From: AM-2324 sp042091035
GTDB taxonomy: Bacteria; Bacteroidota; Bacteroidia; Chitinophagales; Saprospiraceae
Direction: 5' to 3'
NCBI GenBank assembly: GCA_042091035.1
Contig: JBELIG010000202.1
Span: forward strand, 1 to 6,124
DNA: 6,124 nucleotides
The position numbers were made by a program, and so were the translations under genes. Of the stretch, positions 1 to 6,045 are shown piece by piece. Under the pieces are notes generated by a model, which saw only the letters and a program-made list of their open reading frames with translations, ran no database searches and was not told the origin of the DNA. The number at the start of each line of letters is the position of its first letter. Position 1 is the stretch's first letter.

Positions 1-1155
1 TTCCATCTTTAAGCCTAATAATGCAAACGACATAGCCATCCTGTGATCTTCATAAGTTTCAATCACAGGCTTCTCTTTTATGTCAGTACCTATTGGCTTA
101 AGGTGAAAATGAATATCATCATCTGACTCAAGCCCCCAGTTTACCTTAGCTAACTCGACCTGCAAAGCTTTAATACGATCCGTTTCTTTGATCCGAAGAC
201 TTTCTAGACCGGTAAAATTTGCTTCTTGGCCCATTAGAGCCAATACAACTGCAAAGGTTTGAGCTGTGTCGGGAATCTCAGAAAAATCAATGGACCAAAT
301 GCCATTTGGTTGATATGCTTTAGAACGAATGCGAACGCCGGTATCTTCTTGAACACTGTCAACACCAATCTTCCTAAACAGATCAGCTATCTTAGAATCT
401 CCTTGGATAGAATCCAGCTGTAAGCCTTTTAAAAGTAAATCAGACTCACTTGCAAGGGCTACTAAACCGTAGAAATATGATGCTCCTGACCAGTCAGCCT
501 CCACCTCTAAATCCATCCCAGCATAAGCTCCGTTTTGAATACGAATCTCATTACCTTCAAAGGAAGCATCGATTCCGAATTTACGCATTAAGGTTAGCGT
601 CATTTCTAAATAAGGCCTTGAAGAAATCTTCCCTTCCAATGTAATGGATAGTCCTCCATTAAGACAGGGTGCCAGCATAACAAGTGCACTTATAAACTGA
701 CTACTAATAGAAGCATCGATAACAATCTTAGCCTCATTGCTTAGTTCCCTCCCCTTTATTTTTAATGGTGGATATCCTTCTTTCTCTAAATAATGAATAT
801 CCGCATCGATTGAACGTAGTGCATCTACCAAAGGACCTATAGGCCTTTGCTTCATCCGCTCGGAGCCTGTCAAAATAAATGTTCCTTTCTGAATCGTAAG
901 ATAAGCCGTTAGGAAGCGAAAGCAAGTACCTGCAGGACCAACATCAAGTATACAATCTTCTGTGTCTCCAGATCTATCTCTAAGAGAAGTAAGAATAGCA
1001 GTCAAGGTTTGGCTATCCTCAGCATTGGAATTATTTTTAATTCCAAATGAAAAATCAGCCAAAGCTTGAATGATGAGCAATCGATTTGCAATTGATTTAG
1101 AGCGCACTAAATCTACTTCACCGGACAAAACCTTTCTATTACATACTATCTTCAT
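1..1155 (-). CDS. aroA: 3-phosphoshikimate 1-carboxyvinyltransferase (EPSP synthase), C-terminus beyond the window
   Basis: Transfers the enolpyruvyl group of PEP to shikimate-3-phosphate, the sixth step of the cytoplasmic shikimate pathway. The reading frame is open from ATG at 1155 to the left edge, giving 385 residues; family members have about 410-430, so roughly 25-40 C-terminal residues are missing. Motifs in order: SKSIANR with K20, S21 and R25 (shikimate-3-phosphate site); VGPAGTCFRFLTAY around 73-86 (PEP loop, G76 matching E. coli Gly96); PDTAQT with the probable catalytic D296; LRIKETDRIK with K323, E324 and R327; YEDHRMAM with R372. The conserved lysine equivalent to E. coli K411 would lie off the edge. 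Two departures from the E. coli pattern are VRSKS instead of PGSKS and phenylalanine at the Pro101-equivalent (F81). The start is 9 nt after the osmC-like stop, with no Shine-Dalgarno, so the two are probably co-transcribed. Identity is firm. Confidence 0.96.
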   Translation of the reverse strand, partial: MKIVCNRKVLSGEVDLVRSKSIANRLLIIQALADFSFGIKNNSNAEDSQTLTAILTSLRDRSGDTEDCILDVGPAGTCFRFLTAYLTIQKGTFILTGSERMKQRPIGPLVDALRSIDADIHYLEKEGYPPLKIKGRELSNEAKIVIDASISSQFISALVMLAPCLNGGLSITLEGKISSRPYLEMTLTLMRKFGIDASFEGNEIRIQNGAYAGMDLEVEADWSGASYFYGLVALASESDLLLKGLQLDSIQGDSKIADLFRKIGVDSVQEDTGVRIRSKAYQPNGIWSIDFSEIPDTAQTFAVVLALMGQEANFTGLESLRIKETDRIKALQVELAKVNWGLESDDDIHFHLKPIGTDIKEKPVIETYEDHRMAMSFALLGLKME

Positions 1156-1164
1156 ACTGATTAA

Positions 1165-1569
1165 CTATGACCAAATGATTTCCATGGTTTCTTTTAGGTC
1201 TGCATTCAGGCTACGACCAACTGGGCAATGATGGGCTATCTTCTCAATTAATACCTTTTCTTTATCTGAATAGTTCTTTGCGGGCATATAAATCTTCATA
1301 TTGATTTCTGAGATCCTACGAGGATCTGATGCCATCACTTTTTCTACCTCCGCTTTTGCACCTGTTATGTCCAGTCCCTTATCTTCTACCTTTATACCGA
1401 TTGTAGTAAGGATACACGCAGCTAATGAAGTAGCCACAAGATCTGTGGGTGAAAAAGTCTCTCCTTTTCCTTTGTTATCAACAGGAGCATCGGTAAGAAT
1501 TGAGTTTCCGGAACGCAAATGTTTGCATTCTGTGCGCAAAGCGCCTTTATAGATCACCTCTGAAGTCAT
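1165..1569 (-). CDS. OsmC/Ohr family protein (YhfA-like OsmC subgroup)
   Basis: A 134-residue cytoplasmic protein of the OsmC/Ohr superfamily, usually dimeric thiol peroxidases that reduce organic hydroperoxides or other reactive species with a pair of cysteines. Both expected cysteines are visible: C52 in the helix motif SPTDLVATSLAAC (40-52) and C115 in HHCPVGRSL (113-121). E37, just before that helix, is another residue often conserved in the family. Length is typical. The HHCPV-x-RSL form and the missing Ohr-type N-terminus favour a YhfA-like OsmC over true Ohr, so the substrate cannot be named from sequence. ATG at 1569 gives a natural N-terminus (MTSEVIYKGALRTEC). It precedes aroA by 9 nt in the same direction and is divergent from the glycosyltransferase. 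C15 is an extra cysteine not known to be functional. Confidence 0.9.
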   Translation of the reverse strand: MTSEVIYKGALRTECKHLRSGNSILTDAPVDNKGKGETFSPTDLVATSLAACILTTIGIKVEDKGLDITGAKAEVEKVMASDPRRISEINMKIYMPAKNYSDKEKVLIEKIAHHCPVGRSLNADLKETMEIIWS

Positions 1570-1600
1570 ATTATTTAGTTTATTTTATATTTTTAAGCCG

Positions 1601-1645
1601 AAGTATCTGTTAAAGGTACATCATCCTTTTAAATCTAAATTCAAA
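1601..1645 (-). promoter_or_regulatory. Candidate Bacteroidota-type promoter for osmC-aroA
   Basis: The 93 bp divergent gap is AT-rich. Reading the minus strand, TACCTTTA (1618-1611) matches the TAnnTTTG -7 consensus at seven of eight positions, and a TTTG lies upstream at 1645-1642. The 23 bp spacing is longer than the usual 19-21. A second possible -7, TACTTCGG, follows at 1607-1600 without a good -33. Start-site mapping would decide between them. Confidence 0.3.
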
Positions 1646-1662
1646 AATACATCTAATTCTAT

Positions 1663-2400
1663 ATGTATAAGGATAAAAAAGTAGCAGTTGTCCTTCCAGC
1701 ATACAATGCTGAAAAGACTTTAAGACGAACAATTTCTGAGATTCCCTCTGAGCTTGTAGATCTGCTTATCCTTGGAGATGACAACAGTTTAGACAATACC
1801 GTTGAAATAGCAAGAGAATTAGGTATTGATGAAATACTAAGACATACGATCAACAAAGGATATGGAGCTAATCAAAAGACGCTTTATTCAAAATGTATAG
1901 AATTAAAAGCAGATATAGTAATCATGGTACATCCAGATTATCAATATACGCCTAAACTTATCCCCGCAATGGTAAATATCATAGGCGAGGGGCTTTATGA
2001 TGTGGTACTCGGTTCAAGAATCTTAGGGAAAGGCGCTTTAGATGGAGGGATGCCACTCTATAAATATATAGCAAACCGCTTCCTTACCTTTACGCAAAAC
2101 ATCTTGGTCAATCACAAACTATCCGAATACCATACGGGGTATCGAGCATTTAGTTTGGAAGTACTTAAGGGGATCAAGTTCATGGAAAACTCTGATGATT
2201 TTGTTTTTGACAACCAAATGTTGTCCCAAATTATCATGAAAGATTTTGGAATTGCTGAAATTACTTGCCCAACAAAATATTTTGAAGAAGCATCTTCAAT
2301 AAATTTTAGGCGGAGTATGAAATATGGAATTGGGGTTTTAAAAACTTCATTTATCCATTTGTTGCATCGGAAGAATATAGTCCGGAATAAACTGTATTAA
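1663..2400 (+). CDS. Family 2 glycosyltransferase (DPM1/polyprenyl-phosphate sugar transferase-like, soluble)
   Basis: A 245-residue GT-A fold glycosyltransferase that would move a sugar from a nucleotide donor to a lipid phosphate, glycan or protein acceptor. Visible GT2 elements: the first strand and loop VVLPAYNAEKTL (9-20); the nucleotide-binding DDNSLDNT (39-46); the NKGYGANQK segment (64-72) typical of DPM1-like enzymes; HPDYQY (90-95), standing where the metal-binding DxD lies, with D92; GSR (117-119); and EYHTGYRAF (155-163), resembling the acceptor and catalytic loop. No C-terminal membrane segment is present, so unlike many polyprenyl-phosphate glycosyltransferases it is predicted soluble or peripheral. 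It stands alone, with no polysaccharide cluster around it, so donor and acceptor cannot be inferred. No Shine-Dalgarno precedes ATG 1663, but the start fits the family N-terminus closely. Confidence 0.88.
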   Translation: MYKDKKVAVVLPAYNAEKTLRRTISEIPSELVDLLILGDDNSLDNTVEIARELGIDEILRHTINKGYGANQKTLYSKCIELKADIVIMVHPDYQYTPKLIPAMVNIIGEGLYDVVLGSRILGKGALDGGMPLYKYIANRFLTFTQNILVNHKLSEYHTGYRAFSLEVLKGIKFMENSDDFVFDNQMLSQIIMKDFGIAEITCPTKYFEEASSINFRRSMKYGIGVLKTSFIHLLHRKNIVRNKLY

Positions 2401-2401
2401 G

Positions 2402-2485
2402 TTAACGGGCATTGAGCTTTGTGATCATCTTTCTGCCAAATACCAATAGGGCAAGCAGCAGCGTATACGTTAGTGTTGCGGTCAT
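2402..2485 (-). CDS. Candidate 27-residue single-pass membrane microprotein
   Basis: A short reading frame in the gap after the glycosyltransferase: MTATLTYTLLLALLVFGRKM (1-20) followed by ITKLNAR. Residues about 4-17 form one hydrophobic stretch, followed by a basic tail (R18, K19, K23, R27; no acidic residues), the look of a tiny membrane protein with its C-terminus inside. An in-frame TAG sits two codons upstream of the ATG, so the frame cannot be longer. Its stop lies one base from the glycosyltransferase stop, the same convergent packing seen at 3350-3356 between two solid genes. It is not a shadow of another gene. No function or homologue is recognised, no Shine-Dalgarno is visible, and chance occurrence of a frame this short is quite possible. 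Confidence 0.4.
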   Translation of the reverse strand: MTATLTYTLLLALLVFGRKMITKLNAR

Positions 2486-2492
2486 AAACTAA

Positions 2493-2524
2493 TTTGATTT
2501 TTCTTTATAACGCAAGTATCTGAA
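2493..2524 (+). promoter_or_regulatory. Candidate promoter for the DUF2400 gene
   Basis: TTTG at 2493-2496, a 20 bp spacer, then TATCTGAA at 2517-2524. This gives a perfect Bacteroidota -33 with correct spacing but only a partial -7 (consensus TAnnTTTG). It would leave a leader of roughly 25-30 nt before ATG 2558. It lies in the divergent gap between the candidate microprotein and the DUF2400 gene. Confidence 0.3.
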
Positions 2525-2557
2525 TAATATTTAACCTAGCCAATTTTTTAATATTTA

Positions 2558-3352
2558 ATGTCTAAAAAAATAAAAGAGTACCTGAACCACCTGGTGGAAA
2601 AATATAATAACCCTGCTTTTATTGCAGAGGATCCGATCTGCCTGCCCCATAGATTCACCAAAAAACAAGACATTGAAATCATTGGATTTTGGGTATCTAT
2701 CCTTGCCTGGGGACAAAGAAAAACTATCATAAAGAGTGGAGAACGCCTATTAGAATTGATGGATCATAGCCCCTATGATTTTGTGCTAAATCATGGCGAC
2801 GCTGACTTGAAGCGATTTGAGCGCTTCGTACACCGGACTTTTCAACCTACCGATGCACTTTACTTCTTGCACTTTTTTAAGAAATACTATAGTGAAAATG
2901 AATCCTTAGAAAATGCTTTTTCAGAATCTATTCGGTCAGAAGATATAACTGTTGAAAATGGACTAGTCTCTTTTGCTAAAACCTTTTTCGACGACCCCTA
3001 TGCCCCTAAAAGGACAAGAAAACATATTGCCAGTCCAATTAGAAAATCGACTTGTAAACGAATCAATATGTTCTTGAGGTGGATGGTAAGGAATGATGGT
3101 AAAGGCGTTGACTTTGGACTTTGGAATACAATACGGACAGACCAACTCCTTATACCTTATGATGTACATGTTGAACGCAATGCACGAAAACTAGGACTGC
3201 TTAAAAGAAAACAAAGGGATTGGAAGGCGGTGATAGAACTGACAGATAATCTCAAAGCTTTTGATGCTAATGATCCTGTTAAATATGACTATGCTTTATT
3301 TGGCTTAGGTGTATTGCAAAAAGATGATCCTGATATTTTACTACTACCTTAA
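2558..3352 (+). CDS. TIGR02757/DUF2400 family protein, function unknown
   Basis: A 264-residue soluble protein recognised as the Bacteroidota-rich TIGR02757 (DUF2400) family, with no established function. Characteristic segments: DPICLPHRF (25-33), the helix DIEIIGFWVSILAWGQRKTI (38-57), KRINMFLRWMVR (167-178), IPYDVHVERNARKLGL (199-214) and DPVKYDYALFGLG (239-251). Length is typical and the ends look complete. There is no signal peptide or membrane segment. Two segments resemble HhH-GPD DNA glycosylases: ILAWGQ recalls the LLSAQ helix of endonuclease III, and YDVHVERNARKLGL recalls its VDTHV.R...RLGL motif carrying the catalytic Asp (here D202). No clear helix-hairpin-helix GVG loop or iron-sulphur cysteines are visible, so this is only a structural hint. 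It ends one base from the convergent DUF4783-like gene and shares no operon. Confidence 0.85.
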   Translation: MSKKIKEYLNHLVEKYNNPAFIAEDPICLPHRFTKKQDIEIIGFWVSILAWGQRKTIIKSGERLLELMDHSPYDFVLNHGDADLKRFERFVHRTFQPTDALYFLHFFKKYYSENESLENAFSESIRSEDITVENGLVSFAKTFFDDPYAPKRTRKHIASPIRKSTCKRINMFLRWMVRNDGKGVDFGLWNTIRTDQLLIPYDVHVERNARKLGLLKRKQRDWKAVIELTDNLKAFDANDPVKYDYALFGLGVLQKDDPDILLLP

Positions 3353-3353
3353 A

Positions 3354-3734
3354 TTATGCACGTTCCAATGAAAACTGCTTGATTAGCATTTTACCATTTT
3401 TCTGCTCTAAAAGTATAGTAGAACGGAAATTTCCTGCATTCGTTTTAAGAATCCCTATGTAGTACTTCATGCTTCTAGAATTTGAAGAACCGTGATGTAA
3501 TTTTTTAAAACTACTCGGCCTGTATTTCGTGAAGAACGAATCTAAAACTTTTACTGCCTTTTCTTTATCATACACATCATCCACACGACCGATATTAATT
3601 TCTACCTGACTGTCCATATAATAAGAGAGTGTATTAACATCTCCTTGACGAAGTGCATCAGAAATATCCGCCAGATCATTCTGTACGAAGAAAAAAGAAG
3701 TAAAAAACGCAGAACACAAAATTAAAGTTTTCAT
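3354..3734 (-). CDS. Secreted DUF4783-like protein (NTF2-like fold likely)
   Basis: A 126-residue exported protein resembling DUF4783, a small Bacteroidota family of unknown function with a probable NTF2-like fold. The N-terminus has K2 then a hydrophobic, Phe-rich core (residues 4-17), a signal peptide probably cleaved around 17-20; no lipobox cysteine is suitably placed, so the product is likely periplasmic rather than a lipoprotein. The mature part opens with DISDALRQGDVNTLSYYMD (23-41), the helical start typical of NTF2-like proteins, followed by alternating strands and a helix KAVKVLDSFFTKY. No catalytic residues are evident. Its stop is one base from that of the DUF2400 gene, leaving no room for a terminator between the convergent pair. 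It is divergent from gpmI across a 206 bp gap. Confidence 0.78.
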   Translation of the reverse strand: MKTLILCSAFFTSFFFVQNDLADISDALRQGDVNTLSYYMDSQVEINIGRVDDVYDKEKAVKVLDSFFTKYRPSSFKKLHHGSSNSRSMKYYIGILKTNAGNFRSTILLEQKNGKMLIKQFSLERA

Positions 3735-3770
3735 AGTATTACTTTAATGCTATTTACAAAGCACCATAAA

Positions 3771-3802
3771 CTAAGTTACAGTATTTTATTAATGTTCACA
3801 AG
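3771..3802 (-). promoter_or_regulatory. Candidate promoter for the DUF4783-like gene
   Basis: On the minus strand CTTG (3802-3799), a 20 bp spacer and TAACTTAG (3778-3771) approximate the Bacteroidota TTTG / TAnnTTTG promoter with correct spacing, one mismatch in each element. The predicted leader is about 30 nt before ATG 3734. The upstream element abuts the TGTTCAC repeat described separately. Confidence 0.35.
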
Positions 3803-3839
3803 CTTAAGAATTGTTCACTAATCAATCTTTTTTAGTGAA
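3793..3839. repeat. Spaced TTCAC/GTGAA half-sites in a divergent promoter gap (operator candidate)
   Basis: TGTTCAC occurs twice in direct orientation (3793-3799 and 3812-3818), and the second copy is part of a perfect 8 bp inverted repeat, TTCACTAA (3814-3821) and TTAGTGAA (3832-3839), with a 10 nt loop. The three TTCAC/GTGAA cores start at 3795, 3814 and 3835, that is 19 and 21 bp apart, close to two helical turns. This would suit a regulator bound on one face of the DNA, or a hairpin if transcribed. The rest of the 206 bp gap (3735-3940) is AT-rich without a credible small gene. Confidence 0.4.
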
Positions 3840-3880
3840 AAATCCACTTAACTTTAACTAGTAAACGTAAATCTGGCAAA

Positions 3881-3888
3881 TATATTTC
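3881..3888 (+). promoter_or_regulatory. Possible -7 element upstream of gpmI
   Basis: TATATTTC matches TAnnTTTG at seven of eight positions, about 68 bp before the gpmI ATG. No convincing TTTG lies 19-21 bp upstream (the nearest, TTTA, is 24 bp away), so this is a weak call. Confidence 0.22.
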
Positions 3889-3955
3889 CTAAAACAAGCT
3901 GGCCAAATCATTCCAAATTGTAAATATTTCTTTTTAACCAGTGAATAAAAAACAC

Positions 3956-5494
3956 ATGAATAAAGTTTTTGACAAGCTAGCTCTTATAATATTAGATGGC
4001 TGGGGAATCGGACAAAAAGATCATACAGATGCAATTTATAAAGCAAAAACACCATATTTCGACCAACTATTCAATACATATCCAACTGCTAGTCTGACTA
4101 CTTTTGGGGAAGAAGTGGGTCTTCCTGAAGGCCAGATGGGAAACTCAGAAGTAGGACATCTCAATATTGGAGCGGGAAGGGTTGTATACCAAGAACTTGC
4201 ACGAATCAATAAAGCTATTCGAGATCAAGAGCTTGAGCAGAATAAGGCTTTACAAGAATTGATGCAACTTGCAAAAACAGAAAATAAAAAGGTCCATCTA
4301 CTTGGACTAGTATCCGATGGTGGTGTTCACTCACATATTGAACATCTTAAATCCTTGGTTGATATCTTTAACAAAAATGGTCTAGAGCGAACTTACATCC
4401 ATGCTTTCATGGACGGCAGAGATACTTCACCGAAAGGAGGAAAAGGCTACCTAGAAGACGTGTTAAGCGCTATCAAAGATACACCAACAGAACTTGCTTC
4501 TGTTATTGGTAGATATTTCGCTATGGATAGAGATAACCGCTGGGAGCGAATTAAAAAGGCATATGACCTTATGGTTCTTGGAAAAGGTGAACCAATCAAG
4601 GCTAAAGAATTAATCCAGCATGTAGCTTCTTTGTATGATAAAGACCAAACGGATGAGTTCATAGAACCCCTTGTACTTACCGATGAAAACCAGGAAGCAG
4701 TTGCAAAAATAGAAGCTGGTGATATCGTACTATTCTATAACTTTAGAACAGACAGACCTAGAGAAATCAGCATTGCACTAAGTCAAAAAGATTTTCCAGA
4801 GTACGACATGCAAAAGTTAGATCTCAACTTCTATACTATGACAAAGTACAGCGATGATTTTAAGAATATGAAGGTACTTTTTGAGAAGAAGGATCTGCAA
4901 AAGACTCTTGGGGAAATTGTATCAGCGGCAGGAAAATCACAGGTTCGAATTGCGGAAACAGAGAAATATCCCCATGTTACATTCTTCTTCAATGGAGGGA
5001 TAGAGAAGCCATTTGATTTGGAAGATCGCATACTTGTTCCTTCGCCTAAAGTCGCTACTTACGACTTACAACCCGAAATGAGCGCATACAAGATTACATC
5101 CGCTTTAATTGAACGGGTAAAGACTAATGCTCCTAACTTGATCGTGTTAAACTATGCAAATACAGACATGGTCGGTCACACAGGGGATTTTGCTGCGGCT
5201 ATGGAATCGGCACAAGCGGTGGATAATTGCTTAAATGACCTAATCCCAGAACTGCTGCAAAAAGATTACGGAATAATACTTATTGCGGATCATGGTAATT
5301 CTGATTTTATGGTTAATCCAGATAATTCCCCGAATACTGCCCATACTATGAACCCAGTTCCTATTGTATTTGTATCCAATGAAAAGGGCGGTACAATAAA
5401 TACTGGAAAACTGGCAGATATAGCACCAACAATTCTTGATCTAATGGAAATAGAAATTCCAAAGGAAATGACAGGAGAAATAATCATAAAATAA
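3956..5494 (+). CDS. gpmI: 2,3-bisphosphoglycerate-independent phosphoglycerate mutase
   Basis: Interconverts 3- and 2-phosphoglycerate in glycolysis and gluconeogenesis without 2,3-bisphosphoglycerate, using two Mn ions and a phosphoserine intermediate; cytoplasmic, alkaline phosphatase superfamily. All metal ligands are visible, numbered from ATG 3956: D14 in LIILDGWGIG, the phosphorylated S64 in GNSEVGHLNIGAGR, D404 and H408 in NTDMVGHTGD, D445 and H446 in ADHGNSD, and H463 in NTAHTMNPVP. The substrate-binding blocks DGRDTSP, GRYFAMDRDNRWER and FRTDRPREIS are also present. The 512 residues match the usual length of about 510. A GTG at 3941 is in frame and would add five residues (MNKKH), but the ATG at 3956 gives the normal spacing to the first motif and is preferred. 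The stop overlaps the start of the lipoprotein gene as TAATG, so the two are probably translated in a coupled way. Confidence 0.97.
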   Translation: MNKVFDKLALIILDGWGIGQKDHTDAIYKAKTPYFDQLFNTYPTASLTTFGEEVGLPEGQMGNSEVGHLNIGAGRVVYQELARINKAIRDQELEQNKALQELMQLAKTENKKVHLLGLVSDGGVHSHIEHLKSLVDIFNKNGLERTYIHAFMDGRDTSPKGGKGYLEDVLSAIKDTPTELASVIGRYFAMDRDNRWERIKKAYDLMVLGKGEPIKAKELIQHVASLYDKDQTDEFIEPLVLTDENQEAVAKIEAGDIVLFYNFRTDRPREISIALSQKDFPEYDMQKLDLNFYTMTKYSDDFKNMKVLFEKKDLQKTLGEIVSAAGKSQVRIAETEKYPHVTFFFNGGIEKPFDLEDRILVPSPKVATYDLQPEMSAYKITSALIERVKTNAPNLIVLNYANTDMVGHTGDFAAAMESAQAVDNCLNDLIPELLQKDYGIILIADHGNSDFMVNPDNSPNTAHTMNPVPIVFVSNEKGGTINTGKLADIAPTILDLMEIEIPKEMTGEIIIK

Positions 5495-5496
5495 TG
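5492..5496 (+). promoter_or_regulatory. TAATG stop/start overlap coupling gpmI to the lipoprotein gene
   Basis: The gpmI TAA (5492-5494) shares its last A with the ATG (5494-5496) of the next gene. The only purine-rich Shine-Dalgarno-like string, AGGAG at 5473-5477, is 16 nt before the ATG, too far for usual initiation, so re-initiation by ribosomes finishing gpmI is the likely mode. Confidence 0.7.
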
Positions 5497-6045
5497 AAGA
5501 AGGTAATACTCATATTCTTAGGGTTCAGTGCCCTCTCAGCATGTAATAAGACATCAGGAGATCAATATATACTTGCAGAAGAATACTTTGACATCCCTAC
5601 CTTTATTAGTACAGAGCTGGAGCAGATCCAAGCTGAGGACATAACAAAATCAAGTTTTGACGGAACAGATACAGAGGTGCTAACAATTGGAAAAGCAGAC
5701 ATGTTAACATCTCTCAAGTTTTTAGAGCGTATCGACATTAATAAATCAGCCTGGCAAGGAAAATTCAAAGTAGATACACTCCGTCCTGAAGGAGCTGCCC
5801 TTAATATCCTTTATACTTCGGATGATGAAAAGATAAACATCAAAGAAGTCCGTATTATAGATAATGAAGGAGATGGAAAGATAGATGCATGTACAATAAT
5901 CAAAAAAACAGAGAGTCCACTGTCCAACTGGATGCAAACAATAAGCTTTGCACCTAAAGAAAAGAAACTGGAAATACTCAATGAGTTAGATAAAAGGCTC
6001 GGAAAGGAAAAAGAATCTTATATAAAATTGGCTTACGAATGGTAA
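5494..6045 (+). CDS. Putative lipoprotein of unknown function, coupled to gpmI
   Basis: A 183-residue protein with a classic lipoprotein signal: KK at 2-3, a hydrophobic stretch 4-14 and lipobox LSAC with C17 for lipidation. It should be anchored in the cell envelope; no clear surface-export signal after the cysteine can be claimed. The mature region is not a recognised family. It has a helical start (25-50), then strand-rich sequence (62-138) and a charged helical C-terminus (155-180). An acidic loop DNEGDGKID (D123, E125, D127, K129, D131) lies between two strands and resembles EF-hand-like calcium loops of the DxDxDG type, though one loop proves nothing. The start overlaps the gpmI stop by one base, indicating one operon; why an envelope lipoprotein is tied to a glycolytic enzyme is not explained. 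The last codons and stop lie inside the terminator stem. Confidence 0.85.
   Translation: MKKVILIFLGFSALSACNKTSGDQYILAEEYFDIPTFISTELEQIQAEDITKSSFDGTDTEVLTIGKADMLTSLKFLERIDINKSAWQGKFKVDTLRPEGAALNILYTSDDEKINIKEVRIIDNEGDGKIDACTIIKKTESPLSNWMQTISFAPKEKKLEILNELDKRLGKEKESYIKLAYEW

Noticed and set aside
734..925. Minus-strand 63-codon frame inside aroA
   Set aside because: It overlaps the clear AroA reading frame in another phase and shows no domain; it is a shadow.
1301..1552. Plus-strand 83-codon frame opposite the OsmC-family gene
   Set aside because: Antisense to a conserved gene with both catalytic cysteines; its composition reflects the complementary strand.
2401..2490. Intrinsic terminator for the glycosyltransferase gene
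   Set aside because: Only short palindromes such as CGTATACG are present, and none is followed by a T-run.
3735..3940. Riboswitch or small RNA in the 206 bp gap before gpmI
   Set aside because: Apart from the 8 bp inverted repeat with its AT-rich loop there is no conserved aptamer-like structure or terminator.
3941..3955. GTG at 3941 as the gpmI start, adding MNKKH
   Set aside because: The in-frame ATG at 3956 gives the usual distance to the first metal-binding motif and a length of 512. No ribosome-binding site favours the GTG.
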